The notes: a model not told the origin generated them from the sequence alone. 64,000 bases of DNA from Datura wrightii (GCA_035772735.1 JASDFA010000016.1:138458501-138522500); one strand, 5' to 3'; positions 20,403-33,293 are shown, counted from the stretch's first letter. Made by a program: numbers and translations.

Positions 20403-20715
20403 TGAATGAGACAAGTTATCCAGTGAACTTTAAGGAAAACCTTGAATGTTAATTGACAGTGACTTGAGATGCTTATTGATCTTGCTTTAATTGAAAATAC
20501 CCACTATTTTGAAGTGAAAGAATGAAAATGAGATGTCCCAAATGCTTGTGTTTTGCCAATTGAGTTTGTGCAATATGTTTTGTGTCTTTATAATTTCTTG
20601 AGGCAGTGCTTTAGGGGAGCCTTAAGCAGATCTTGTGATGTGAATGCTTAATTCAATTCTTGGTTGTGTGAGAATGCCTCGCTTCAGGACAAGTAATGAT
20701 TCAAGTTTGGGGATT
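20403..20715 (+). mobile_element. Element D, right fragment (3' internal region)
   Basis: Continues the fragment that ends at 10612. It ends cttcaggacaagtaatgattcaagtttgggg, matching the purine-tract end of element B (8190-8220). No gene. Confidence 0.8.
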
Positions 20716-21301
20716 TTATGAGTTGGTATTTACCAACTCATATAGGCTCTTAAGCATGAGCTTTTGCATGGTTTTCACATAAATTAGGAAGGTTTGAGCT
20801 AGAGATAGTCAAAAGCCATTTCCATCATCCATCAAAGGGCTAAGGCTAGAGATAGCTCAGCTCTTCTTCAAGTTTTTGGTGGCTGCTTGATAGTTGTGAT
20901 ATTGGGGTTTCAGAAAACCCAGGACAAATTCATCCAAGTTGTTGAGGAACATCGGATGTAGCCTTTTCCATTGCTATTCATGCTATAATTGATATTTGAG
21001 ACTAGTTAATTAACCCCAATCCAATAGATGCCCTGTAAAAAACATATCCCTCGTTTATTTTTATTGCTTGCAACAATCAATCTTGCCTTGTTTTTGTTTT
21101 GAAATTATAATTCTATAATTTACTTCTTTTCCCCTAGTTTTCCCTTGTTACAATATAAACAGTGATGCATGAAAAATTGATTTATTTTGTTGATCTAGTT
21201 CAATTCTCTATGGGATTTGACCCCAACATCTATTGGGAATTTATTTTTCACAAGAACCATTGCCCCTTCTTCAAAAGGGAAAGTTGTACTGAGCGTTATC
21301 A
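20716..21301 (+). repeat. Internally deleted LTR of element D (586 bp)
   Basis: Starts TTATGAGTTGGTA in place of TGATGAGTTGG and ends GAGCGTTATCA, matching both ends of the B and E LTRs, which are 1.4-1.5 kb. The middle, including the phrase cluster and TATA region, is missing. The start is a perfect palindrome: tatgagttggta, two T, then taccaactcata. Confidence 0.75.
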
Positions 21302-22898
21302 ATATCTCTAAATTGAAAGCAAGACTTTCATATTTTACTTCAAGGATGCAATGCCACTCACCAAGAAAGAGATTCCCACTCACATACATGCAATTCACGA
21401 TATAAGGATTATAAGATGATGCAAAGACACTCACTCTGTCAAAGACATTCAACTGCACGCACATTGAATCATAGGTTTACCCTTTATGTAATTTGTTGCC
21501 GAACAATTGCTAAACCTGGAATCTCACAGGACTTGCGGGTCATAATATATACTAGGGGTAAAGGTAGGACAACATTTAGCTCTGGTGACTAGAACCTCCC
21601 TAATGCCTTTGTGAAATAATTCAAACATTCTGCTTACACATAGCAAGTCTACTCCACCTTATCTCTCCCTTTTCACCCTCCATTGTTTTCCACAAGAGCC
21701 ACCCTTTTTAATACCTTAAATTCTACACTAAGCCTCATCTGAACAAGAGATAGCACCACTCAATTATTTTTTTTCTTCTTTTGACCAAAGGTTTTTTATT
21801 CGGCCACTTTGTTTCTTAAATCAAGCAATTGGTGCTACCTCACATTGAAGCACATTACTCTTTTCCTTTTTGGGAACACCCCAAACTTAAACTTTAGCCT
21901 ACATCAAATTTTTATTTTCCTATTCTCCCCAATGTCTTGGGCTTTGAGCCCCCATTCAGTAACAATTAAGGAGGAACAGGTTCCAAGTAGAGGATTAAAA
22001 AGGGTGTAAGGCTTGTAATGCGATTTTCAATAAAAAGGATTAAAGCTTAAAAATTGGTTAACTAAGATTGATGTTCAGGGAGGTCATTTTACGGTGAAGT
22101 GACTATTACAAAAGGTTCTAAGGTCATTTTGTGAATCAAAAAGCCAAACAAAGGATGTAGAGATCATGATAAGATAATACTCTTTTTCATATTAATTTCC
22201 CCTTTTACTCAAAATCACCTTTCTTATGCCAAGTTAAAAACATTTTGGTGGTGCCGCTCAAAATAAGGAAACAATGACCCCAAAGGACAACTAAAACATG
22301 GAATTTTCCCTTAAAAAAGTCGCCTCTCAATCCATCATAGGAAAATGTCACCCAGTTCGACACAAAAATAGGTAACAGAAAAATTTTCTCCTTGAAAAAG
22401 AACCATGGTATGAAGAAAACCCTCAGAGTTAATTTACTAACTACTATCTTTAAAGGTGATGCTAAATAGCAAGCAATGATGAGCTAAATAGCTAGACATG
22501 ATGATTTTCCCTTAAGAATAACATCACCCAATCTATCATGGGGCCAAATCATGCATCAATAATGAGTGGGTTTCTCATACTTCAACCCCAACAAAAATAA
22601 TACAAGGTTGAAAAAATTGAGGGAAGATAGGGTGAAAGAACTCCCTGGACTGGTAGAGGTATCTGCAAGCCACAGTTTAGGACTTGTGGCCACATGTGCA
22701 ATGCATGTGTAAAGGGAAATTTATGCACCAGGAGCTTCAGTGATCTATCTAAGAGCATGAGCCAGACCTCGTGCTGCACATTTGGATTTGTGTTTCATAG
22801 ATAAGCACAAATGACTCACTTTTTAGCATTTTACTTTTAGATATTCTAGTTGGCACATTTGTCGGATCTGCGTTCTGCAGAGTGGTACTTTGTTCTCA
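21302..22898 (-). mobile_element. E0: minus-strand Athila-like remnant, ORF2 deleted
   Basis: On the minus strand, 21302-22440 matches the 3' internal region of element B (6560-7950), and 22520-22600 matches B sequence before ORF2 (catcacccaatctatcatgggg is the reverse of cctatgatagattgggtgatg near 4222). The interval that should hold ORF2 is absent, so a deletion removed it near 22440-22520. Phrases ggatctgcgttctgcagag (near 22865) and ctgcaagccacag (near 22668) form the E-type vocabulary. D abuts its left edge and E its right edge. Confidence 0.65.
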
Positions 22899-24332
22899 CT
22901 ATAACACTCAATATAACTCTCCCTTTTAAAGGAGGTGGCTGTGGTGTTGTCAAAAAATAAATTCCCAACGGGTGTTGGGGTAGAATCTCATAGAGATTGA
23001 GAATGGATGATCCAAAAGTTATATAGTAACTCAAAATAGATAGAGTCATGTCTAAATAGCATCATGTAAATATTGGGGGAAAAAGAAGAAAGTATCGAAT
23101 TCAAAATGTAAATTAAAGAACGGACAACTCACTTGTTGCAATCAAGAACAAGGAACCGGGGATGTGCAACTGACGTGGTTCAACTAGATTGGGGTTGATT
23201 GAAATGTCTTAAACTCAATAGCATGGATGACAATGGATAAAGCTACACCCCATGTTTCTCAACCAAGAGGATGTGTTTACCTTGGGTTTTCTCAAACCCC
23301 AAAGCCAATCAATGAACCAACCCATAAGGCTTAAGGAAGAATTAAGCTATCTCTACCCTTAATCCTTTTAAGGAGAATGAATATGGGTATTGACTATCTC
23401 TAGCTCAAGCCCAAGCATCACACACCTAATTCCTCACTATTTAATCCTCACCCAGATCTCACTTCTCTCTCTCAAGAAAAAACAAGATAAGAAAACTAAA
23501 TCAATACTTGCAACCATTGATTTTTCAATTATAACTTATAGGAAACAATAGATCCATGCTTATTAATTGAATTCAAGAAAAAAATATCAACACTCAATCA
23601 AGTTTAAGTACCAATCATTCATACACCCCTAGGTAATAATTTAGCTACTTATGAATAAGGGAAGAAAAATTATACCCATAAGGATTTCCTCTAACTTCAT
23701 CATATTAAGTACTAAAATTAAGCTCAAAATCTACAAAAATGGAGGTTTTTTCCCAATGGGAACTGAAGAAGACAAAGTAATTATACTCCACTCTCTATCT
23801 CTCTACAAAATTTTACGTGTCATAATGGTGATTGTACAAATGGGGTAAATCTCAAATATTTCTTATGCACAACTTCCCAAAACCACACTTGGAAGCTTCT
23901 CAGGTTCCTTTATGCTAAAACTGGATGATTTTTTCCTTTTCAACATTTAAGTCACTTGCGCGGCACCTGCGTTTCACAAGTGTCCAGTTGCAGCTCGTAT
24001 ATCATCCAAAAGGCTTAGGCAGTGCCCTGCATGTTAAATACGGTAGCACCTGTGTTCTGCAAATGCCCGTCTGCGGTTTGCATGTCCACTATAGCCCATT
24101 TTTCCAATTTTATCTGTGTGGCACTTGTGTGTCACAAGTGCCCATATGCGGCATGCATGTCCTCATTTTGCTACCAGCAGATCTCTTTAAGTTCAATTCT
24201 TCCCTTTCCTTTGTTCAAGTATCATGCTTTCACTAACAAAGAAAAGAGGCATAAAAACTTCCTAATTTGCATGAGATGAAGAAATAGATCATGTTTAAAA
24301 GCTAAATGAGTTAGTAAATTACCAACTCATCA
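22899..24332 (-). repeat. LTR of element E (1434 bp, minus strand)
   Basis: Read on the minus strand it starts TGATGAGTTGGTAATTT and ends near GAGTGTTATAG (TTATCA in relatives). The start has an 11-bp inverted repeat with one mismatch. The end block mirrors the LTR ends of B and D. A phrase cluster lies at 23950-24170. Confidence 0.8.
23950..24170 (-). promoter_or_regulatory. Phrase cluster in the LTR of element E
   Basis: Three related palindromic phrases at 23963, 24046 and 24121, spaced 83 and 75 bp: gcacctgcgtttcacaagtg, gcacctgtgttctgcaaatg, gcacttgtgtgtcacaagtg. Each is followed by a second phrase of the type tctgcggtttgcatgtcc. The vocabulary is shared with E0 but not with A/C, B or K. 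Confidence 0.55.
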
Positions 24333-25573
24333 AACCCCTAAACTTGAACAGACTAGGACCCAACACTATATTATTCTTATATATTTCCTTTCAAATGAAA
24401 AGATGCAAAAGGTATTGCTTGTCCTCAAGAAAAGCACTCACTCACAAGTAGAATTGACTTTAGCATATCATATCATAAGAGCAGCATATAAGACCACTAA
24501 AACTTAAGAAAAACCAAAAATTCACACACAGACTCAAAAAAATTCAAGCAGTTGCACAATCTCAATCGGTATCACCACAAATATTTAGAAAATATCACTT
24601 TCTTACTTTCATTTTAAAATAGGGGAAATATCCAATAAATCAAAATCAACAAGCATCTTAAGTCATTCACCATCAACATTTAGAGTTTGCCTGGAAGTTC
24701 ATCTCAAAACTTGTCGTGTTCACACCTCTCAATTGAAAGCACAATTCTAGCATTTACTCTAAGGAAGTGATGCCACTAACCACAAGAGAGAATCTCACTC
24801 ACATACAAGCAGTTCACACATTGGGATTATAAGATGATTCAAAGACACTTATTCCCTCAAGGATATTCAAGTGCACACATATCGAACCATAGTCTTACCC
24901 TTCATATAACTCTTCACAAATGTAAAGTTTCTACACTTAGAATCACTAAGGACTTGCGGGTCATAATGAAGGCTAGGGGTAAGGGTAGGAAAATATTTAG
25001 CTCTAGTGACTAGAACCTCCCTAATGCCTTTTTGAAACTATTCAAATATTCCACTTACACATAGAGAGTCTACATCCGCCTTATCTCTCCCTTTTCACCA
25101 TCCATGTTTTCCAAAAAGAGCCACCCCTTTAGCACCTTATATTTCTACATCTAGCCTCCTTTATACAAGAGATAGCACCACACATTTCTTTTCTTTCTTC
25201 TTTTGATCAAAAGTTTTTTCAATTAGCCATTTTGTTTTCACATTAATCAATTGGTGCTACCTCACTTTGAAGCTCATTCCTCCTTTTCCATTTGTGCACA
25301 TCCCCAAACTTAGGATTTTGCCTACATCTCGTTTTATTTTCTCATCCTTCCTAAATCTTGGGTTTCAAGCCCTCACTTTTCTTTCATCACTAGCAATTAG
25401 GGAGGAATGGGTGTCAAAGTAGAGGATTCAAAAAGGGTTTAAGGCTTGTAATGTGGTTTTCAAGAAAAAGGCTTAAGGTTCAAACATTGGTTGACAAGGG
25501 TTAATGTTCAAGGAGGCAACTTTTTAGTAAAGTGACTATCCAAAAAGAGCCTAAGGTCATTTCCTGTAACAAC
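24333..25573 (-). mobile_element. Element E, 3' internal region (minus strand)
   Basis: Starts (minus) next to the LTR with the purine tract ttcaagtttaggggtt and matches the 3' internal regions of B, D and E0. No gene. It is cut at 25573 by element K; the intact counterpart near 22130 continues beyond this point. Confidence 0.75.
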
Positions 25574-26100
25574 CCGCCCGACCATTATAACACCCCGACC
25601 ACCTAAGAGCGGGTGAATTTAAATTTTTAGAAATTTGAAATGAAATCCTCAGAAAACAAATGGCGTAAGACGAACAAGTTCAAATGTTTACATTCGCAAT
25701 AAGTGGACCAGGCTCATGTTCTCCACGGTAGGTTACCCTTCATTGTAGCGAAACTGCTACAGTAGTAAAAGTTCCGTTGTAGTGGGTGACGCAGACCAGT
25801 GTCTCAATCCTGTTCTAGTTAGGAAACTAAAACCTATTCTATAAAAATGGGCTTAATAAAAATGCCCAAAAATATAAAATAGAATGTAAAGATTCATCCT
25901 CTATAGCTAGGATTTTCCACAAGAACTCAGGAATTGGTGCAAGCATGCAATTGGGAAACTATAGTTTACTCACTTTTGTGTTATAGTTTGATTAGCTAAA
26001 CATATATGTGCATATGGTTGATATGATTTTGATGGTAGGATCAAAACACAGACAATTTGTTGTTGATTAATTGAAATTGATGAGATTTTGAGGATGGGCG
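25574..26100 (-). repeat. K 3' LTR, end part
   Basis: Matches 47249-47835, including accccgaccacctaagagc and aatggcgtaagac. On the minus strand it ends GGGTTGTTACA. The phrases agcgaaactgctacagtag and ttccgttgtagtggg are at 25746-25790. Interrupted at 26100 by F; the last five bases GGGCG are F's target duplication. Confidence 0.7.
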
Positions 26101-28285
26101 TGTCACGCTCCACCTTGGGAGGCATGACTGGCACCTAGTGCGATCCTGGGATCTGAACTAACTTGACTGGACTTGTTCACTTCTGGTGCGCGCCTGCTAC
26201 TCATTTTAAGAAAACGACGAGCTATATCTCAGTTGTAAATAGAACCTCTCGCCGACAAGGCCACCTGTAAAAGAAAGCAGCTAACAAACAAAAACACAGT
26301 AACAGGGTTCTTATGCGGGCCGACAAGAGCACCATGCTTTCTAGTTATAACTAAGTGAAAACAGACAACCATAACTATGCTATAGCCGACAATATTGCTA
26401 ACTGGTAGCTAAACTAGGCTCCATACTGCCATCACGCAAAATAAAACATATATGGGCCACACACGACCATCAACAAAACCAACAACTGATAATCTATAGC
26501 CTTCAAGCCACTAGGAGTGGAATAATGGTTGGGATAGGGCCCCGACCTACCCATTAAATGTACAAAAAAAGAAGAAACCTCCACTACTATCAACTCCAGA
26601 GAAAAGGAGCTGATTGGATTGCTGACTCTAGTTGATGATGATGGAGGTCCTGAACCACATCTATCCACACCCACAGACAAGTGATGTAGTGCCCCAAAGA
26701 TGGTCGTTAGTATAATATCTACCGAATATGTAAGGAAGAAAGATAATAACTAAATGAATGATGAATAAGCTGAAGTAATCAAGAGGGAGGCTAAGAATTT
26801 AACCTAAGAAATCTCACCATCTAAAATATGTAAATAACAAGTATCTATATACAAAAAAGAACCTAACAGGGCCCCCATAAGCCTAGAAGGTACCAATAAC
26901 ACAAAATAACCTACCTGGCCCCCATATATCCCTAGCAAGTACAAAGAATGCACACTCCTGCTATCTGGCTACTAAAGGTTTGTAGGCATACTACAACTCA
27001 ATACAGCCCTCACGACCTCAATCTAGTGCAACTGAATACGTCTCTCACAGTCTCAGCCTTGTATAACTCAATACGGTCCTCATGGCCTCAGCTTGGTATA
27101 ACTCAATAAGGACCTCAAAGCCTTAGTCTGGTATAACTCAATACAGACCTCACGGCCTCAATCTGGTGTACCTAAATGCGGCCCTCATGGCGTCTATCCA
27201 GTGTATCTCAATACGACCCTCACGTCTTGAATCTGTTGTACCTTAATATGACCCTTACGACCTCAGTCTGGTGTAACCCAATATGGCCCTCAAGGCCTCA
27301 ACTTGGTCCTTTCGGACATCATAATGTCCCTGCGAGAATGGCCCTATAGGTAATAATATCCAACAACCCAATGTCGTAAGCAAAAACCAATCTAGCTAGG
27401 GTTAACTCTGACGAGGGTTATTATGTCATCACTACCGTCTCAATTCTATTTGTACCAACTAACGAAAATAGGTTTACTCTGGAGTACCATAGATGAAAAG
27501 GTCATACTAACTTTACGACAAATGTAATTTGCCAAAAAGGATAGCCTTAATATACCTTATTCGATGATTTTTAGGTGCTCGAACACTTTCAATCCGGAAG
27601 TCAGTGATGTCATCAATCTATAGCTCCCGTGCTTAAAAAATGAGACTATTTCAATACTAACAATTGGCAATTAACAATATCTTCTAATAAAATTTACTAT
27701 AGCTTAAACTTCAATTAATTCCACCGAAAACTCATCAATTCTCGAGATTTTAGAAGGTAGAACTACTTACCTATTGTCTGTTATTGATTAGACTCAATTT
27801 AAAGTAAATTCAGTGAAATTTACTTGGAGCGGTTCCGGTTCACCCAGCGAATTTTCACAGAGAAACTCCGCAGCGATGCTTCTCTTAGCCCTAGAACTCT
27901 TAATCCAAGCTAAATTTGTGTTTAGAAAGAGTTTGATGGCGTAATTCTATGAAAAATGGATGAAATGTACGTTGGTGCTCTGTTTTGGCTGAGGCTAATG
28001 TTCCTATAATGAATTAAAAATGAACAACGGAGGCTTTACATAGATAGGGGGTGTGCAGCGTGCCCCCCATCACGCTGCACCAGAGGTGGGACGTGTTGGT
28101 GCCTGCGCCAAGGCAGACCATACAATGTGATGGCCAGCAAGTTGGTCTCCCCCCCCTCCCGGTCTATTTGACAACATGCTCGTGTGTTCCCCTCCCAGGC
28201 CTTCTCCTCGGTGTTTCATATACTAAAATTCTTAATGTACATGCTCACACGATGATCATTCTATAGAGATTTATGTGGTGTAACA
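26101..28285 (-). repeat. F 3' LTR (2185 bp)
   Basis: Plus-strand ends TGTCACGCTCC and GGTGTAACA. Contains nine 35-bp tandem units (26992-27306) and, near the minus-strand TATA-like tctatgtaaag (about 28035), a palindromic phrase group at 28050-28130 (gtgcagcgtgc, atcacgctgcac). A purine tract reading gggtggtggagga on the minus strand adjoins 28286. Confidence 0.85.
26992..27306. repeat. 35-bp minisatellite, nine units without indels (F 3' LTR)
   Basis: Unit starts at 26992, 27027, 27062, 27097, 27132, 27167, 27202, 27237 and 27272, all exactly 35 bp apart. The consensus is near taactcaatacggccctcac followed by ggcctcaatctggtg. Units differ by several substitutions but not in length. The 5' LTR of the same element has about seven units at 34064-34305. 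Confidence 0.9.
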
Positions 28286-29800
28286 TCCTCCACCACCCTA
28301 GGGATAATCTTCCTCGAATGTGGTCTTTAGGCTCAAAAGATTTAACTTCTTTAACTATTGCCAAGAAAATTTTGACAGAGTCTCCTCTGCAATCTAGACT
28401 ATCTGATAACCTAAACACACAAAAGTCCAACATAGGCGTCTTACAAGACGCTACAACCAACTATCCCACGATATATTAGTAAATAACTGAGTAGTGCTTT
28501 GTAATATAAGTAATGAAATAACATCTGAACAATGTTATCACCTCAATTGCTTTATCTGGGTCAAGTCTGGAACAAATGAGGATACCTAGATCTCATATCA
28601 TCCTCGGCTTCCCAAGTCATTTCTTCCACAATTCTGTTCCTCCATAAGACCTTAACGGAAGCTACATCGTAGTTCTCAGTGTACGAACCTATCTATCTAA
28701 TATAGCAACTGGAACCTCTTCGTTGGCTAACTCCTTAGTAACTTGAACATTCTCAACTAGCACAACTCGGGATGGGTCCCCTATGCACTTTCACATCATG
28801 GACACATGGAAGACTAGATGAATATATTCTAACTGTGGAGGCAATTCTAGCTCATATGCCACTCGGCCTATCCTCTAGAGGATCTGATACAGACCAACGT
28901 ATCTAGGGATAAGCTTTCCCTTCTTACCAAATCTCATCACACCCTTCATTGGCGAAACCTTGAGAAATTACCCAATCACCAACATTGAATTCCAAATATC
29001 TACACCGCGCACCGGAATAGGATTTCTGACAACTCTGGGCCATCAATAACCGCTCACTAATGAGTTTTACCTTCTCTTCTAACTAGTGGATCATACCAGG
29101 TGCAACTAACCCTACCTCTCCTACTTCAAACCATCCAATAGGCGACCTACATTTCTGCCCATATAATGCCTCATAAGGTTCCATCTGAATTGCAGAATGA
29201 TAATTTTTATTATATGCAAACTCAATAAAGGGTAGAGGCTCATCCCAGTATCCCCCAAAATCTAGCACATACACCCATAACATGACTTCAAGCATTTGAA
29301 TGGTGCATTCTGCCTGGCCGTCTATCTAGGGATGAAAAGTTGTACTTAAATTAAATTGTGTCCCCAAACCTTCTAAAATGATTGCCAAAATCTAGCTGTA
29401 AACTATGCCCCTCTATTAGAAATGATAGATGCTGATACCCCATGCAGTCGGACTATATCTTTAATATATAACCCAGCATAATCTTTGGCTGAGAATATAG
29501 TCAGGACTGGTAAGAAATGAGTAGATTTTGTCAACCTATCAACAATAACCCAAATAGAGTCAAATCTGCATCTAGTACAGGGTAGTCCCTTCACAAAATC
29601 CATATTAACTGCCTCCCATTTCCACATATGTATAGCCATCTCCTGAGTTAGTCCGCCTGATTTCTGATGTTCAGTTTTTATCTATTGGCAATTAGGACAC
29701 TGTGTTATGAATTCGCTACACTTTTATGTCATGGTACATATTAATTGAGCCTGGATGAAGAGAGTAACGAGATTAATGTACCTCTGCCAAAATCTATTGG
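28286..29800 (-). pseudogene. Integrase and chromodomain remnant (element F)
   Basis: Read from 29800 down. The core begins MWKWEAVNMDFVKGLP (first catalytic Asp kept) at about 29620. The second site reads ISNRGA instead of SDRG, so Asp is lost. The block FAYNKNYHSAIQM and ALYGQKCRSPIGWFEVGE follow at 29100-29240. The stop is at 28561-28563 after TWEAEDDMRSRYPHLF, the C-terminal chromodomain signature of Tekay/Del chromoviruses, which in relatives targets heterochromatin. Several stops and frame breaks. Positions 28286-28560 are non-coding. Confidence 0.8.
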
Positions 29801-29810
29801 CCGTGCCCGG

Positions 29811-31330
29811 CTATATTTGGATGTAGAGGCGACCTCTGAATCCCAAGACCCCATCTACCGTCACCTTAAAGGTCGTTAATTCACCTTTCTGAACCTTATC
29901 TGCAAGTTGTGCTAGGCTAAGGTCCTCATACTGCCGTTCTTTCAGTTCCACAACCAGGGATGATACTATTGTATTCTGAAGTATAGCCCCATTATCCTCT
30001 GAATCTACCACCCAAACTGCTATACTAGCTAGCCGGTGTAATTCTCGAGCCATTTCCCACTGTTCTAGTCTTAGATGTGCTAACCTTCCTATGGATCTAT
30101 GGCTAAGGGCATTAGCTACAATATTAGCCTTCCCTGGGTGATACAAGATGTTCACATCATAGTCTTTCAACGATTCTAGCCAACGGCGCTCTCGCAAATT
30201 TAGCTCTTTCTGCGTGAAAATGTACCGGAGGCTCTTATGATCAGTGAAAATATCTACATGAACAACATACAAGTAATGCCTCTATATTTTTAAGGCATGA
30301 ACTACTACAACTAACTTAATATCATGGGCGGGATAGTTGTTTTCGTGTTCCCTGAGCTGCCTTGAGGCATAAGTGATTACCTTGCCATGTTGCATCAGAA
30401 TACAACCTAACCCAATGCCTGAAGCATCACAGTATACATCATAACCCTCTGAACCTTCCGGTAAGGCTAGCACTAGTGCCAATGTTAATATGTTTTTCAA
30501 CTCTTGAAAACCCTTCTCACAAGCTTCGGTCCAATAGAACTTGGTTGCTTTCTGTGTCAATTTGGTCAAAGGCGCTGATAGGGTAGGAAATCCTTCCACA
30601 AACCTTCTGTAATACCTATCTAAGCCCAGGAAGCTCCGAACCTCTATTGAAGTTGTAGGTCTAGGCCATGTCTTTATTGCCTCAATTTTATGCGAATCAA
30701 CCTGAATACCAGCCTCTGATATAATGTGGCCCAAGAAAGCCACAAAATTCAACCAAAACTCACATTTAGAGAACTTTGCATAAGCTGGCGGTCCTTGAGG
30801 ATCTAAAGTACTGTTTGCAAATGATCTCTTTGTTTCGCTTCTGAGCGGGAGTATACCAGAATATCGTCAATGAACACTATCACAAACAGATCTAAATATG
30901 GCCTGAAGATACTATTCTTTAGATCCATGAGCACTACTAGTGCATTTTTCAACCCGATGGACATAACTAGGAACTCGAAATGACCATACCTGGTCCTAAA
31001 AGCCATCTTCGGGATATCCTTCTCCCAAACTCGAACCTGGTGGTACCCGAACGTCAAGTAAATTTTAGAAAAGTATTTTGCCCCTTGCAGTTGATCAAAT
31101 AAATCATCTATTCTTTGAAGAGGGTATTTATTCTTAATAGTAACTTTATTCAACTATCGATAATCTATACACATGCGTTGGGAACCATGTTTCTTTCTTA
31201 CAAACAAAGATGGGGCACCCACGTGATGTACTCAGCCTGATAAAACCCTTGTCTAGCAAATCTTTCAATTTTTCTTTCAATTCTTTCAATTCTATAGGAG
31301 CCATTTGGTACATAGGGATAGACATAGGCA
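29811..31330 (-). pseudogene. Reverse transcriptase and RNase H remnant (element F)
   Basis: Frames 31153-30803, 30752-30282 and 30272-29811 carry LNKVTIKNKYPL, DDLFDQLQGAKYFSKI, the catalytic box VFIDDILVYS (30863-30871 codes IDD) with both Asp kept, then FLGHIISEAGI, RSFLGLDRYYRRF, and RNase H YCDASGIGLGCILM. VDIFTDHKSLRYIF and DVNILYHPGKANIVANAL close the RNase H. The upstream RT part (31154-31330) has IYRLS followed by a stop. The catalytic Asp pair of RT survives, but the frame is broken at least four times. Confidence 0.85.
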
Positions 31331-31429
31331 GAGTATCTCGTAGTTGTTCTATAGAAAAATCAATTTCCTACTCTGGGGGAATGCCAGGAAGTTCGTTTGG
31401 AAACACATCTAGAAACTCATAAACCACTG

Positions 31430-31960
31430 GAATGGACTAGAGAGTCGGGAATTCTACTTGCATATCCTGAACCCTAATAATATGGCAGATACAACCCTCT
31501 TTTATCAACTTTTTTGCCCAAAGATAGGATATAAACCTACCTTTTGGCGTAGCTGTATTACCTCTACACTCTCGCACTACCTCCTCTAGAAAGTGGAATC
31601 AGACAATTCTAGTCCAGCACTCTACAATGGCTTAACATTATGCCAACAAATCCACACCCATAATTACATCAAAATCAATCATTTCTAGTTCTGCTAGATC
31701 TGCTAAGGTCTGGCGATAGATAATCCATACTGTGCAACCCCAGTAAATTCTTTTAGCAATAATAGAGTCACCGATGGGTGTAGACACTGATAAGGGTCAT
31801 GGAAGCAATCTGGCACTATATCAAACTTTCAGGCCACTAATAGAGTAACATACGACAAAGTGGATCCCACATCTATCAAAGTATAAACTGAGTGAGAGAA
31901 AACATCTAATATACCTGTTACAACATCTGGCGACGACTCTGAATCTTGTCGCCCTGGTAG
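31430..31960 (-). pseudogene. Protease remnant (element F)
   Basis: On the minus strand SVYTLIDVGSTLSYVT (31843-31890) corresponds to the retropepsin site, with DVGST where the chromovirus family usually has DPGST. The downstream region to 31430 is decayed. It links gag (to the right) with RT (to the left), the usual chromovirus order. Confidence 0.7.
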
Positions 31961-33293
31961 TGCATATGTGCGATCCTAACCACTGTCTGAACTAGACACT
32001 CCTAATCTACCTCGGTCTCTGTCGGCTAGAGCGAAGGGTCTGTGCCCTGCAGAAGGGGATGGAGCATATCAACCTGCTAAGAATCTATTCTGATGGTCTT
32101 GACCACCCTGGCGTCTAGTCGAACAATCCCTCATTATTTGTCCCTCCTGTCCATAGTAATAACAGGCGGTGGAACCATACCTGCATCTCCCCAGATGCAG
32201 CCTATGACAGGTACCGCAACGTGGTACCGCTGGTCCTATCTGATCTGGCCCTCTTTGGGGCTTTAAGCCTGATGCTCATGAGCTTTCACCGAGACCCGAC
32301 TGTCCATGATGATCTAATCTATTGACCTACTGCTGCTAAAATGGGGGCCTTGGTGGCCTACCTGATAAATGAGGCCTGGGCCCACCCTAAAAGTCCGTAG
32401 TCTAGCCCTCCGATGCTGCTCTTGACCTGCCCTTTCCATGGCATACTAACACTGTTTGAGTTCCTCTATGTTATGAGAAAAGGCCTGAATCCATAAGATA
32501 TCCATATCCTCCTGCAGTGTGAATGTGATACAAGCTTCCACATGTTCTGGCGCAAGTCCTATAATAAAATGGTGTACCCTGGTTGGCATAGTGTCAACAA
32601 ATGAGGGTGCATATTTGGCTAAGGAATCAAACCTCAATGCGTATCCTCTGACACTTATTCTGCCCTATTCCGGATATAAAAACAGCTCTACTCTAGCCTA
32701 CGTGACCACTCAGGGCAAATAATGGTCTATGAAAGCCTCAGAGAAGCTAGGCCACGTGGGTGGAGGTGCATCTTTACCTCGGAATCTTTCTCAACTCTCG
32801 TACCACAAAATTGCTACCTCTCACACTTTTAATACTACTAATTCAACTTATTATATGGACGAGGCATGCATGACCCTGAATATCCTCTGCAACTAGTCTA
32901 TGAAATTTTGGGGGTTTTCTCAACGATCTGTCCTTGTAAACTGTGAGGGACTCAAAGCAAGGAACTCGTAGAATCTCGAACTGTCGGGCCTATCCATGGG
33001 CACAACAGCAGTTGGTACTACTGGCTGAGGCTAACGCTGGGCAGCCATCATCTAACCAACATATAGAATGTACCCCTGAGCACTTGATCCTATGGCACTA
33101 GAATGGCCTGGGGTGGTACTGGTATATCTACCACTCTAGGGGGCTCCCGGTGCATCGGTGAGTGCTGGGGAGGTCGAGGTGATGTCTCTTAGTCACCCTC
33201 AAATTGGGCTGACCCTGACTGGGGCCCCCTACTAGTTCCCTCTCCTACCGCAATCAACTCTTGACAAGTCACAGCCTATCGTGCGTTAGACAT
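31961..33293 (-). pseudogene. gag remnant (element F)
   Basis: ATG at 33293 (MSNAR, then a stop), followed by GEGTSRGPQSG, as in the gag start of H (GEGTSRMPQ). The Retrotrans_gag core survives at 32446-32637 (RFDSLAKYAPSFVDTMPTRV, HHFIIGLAPEHVEACITFTL). Many stops elsewhere. Confidence 0.75.

Noticed and set aside
24022..24279. 85- and 103-codon frames on the plus strand of the E LTR
   Set aside because: Cys-rich look comes from the repeated palindromic phrases (tgcatgtcc and the like); antisense to the LTR and without homologues I recognise.
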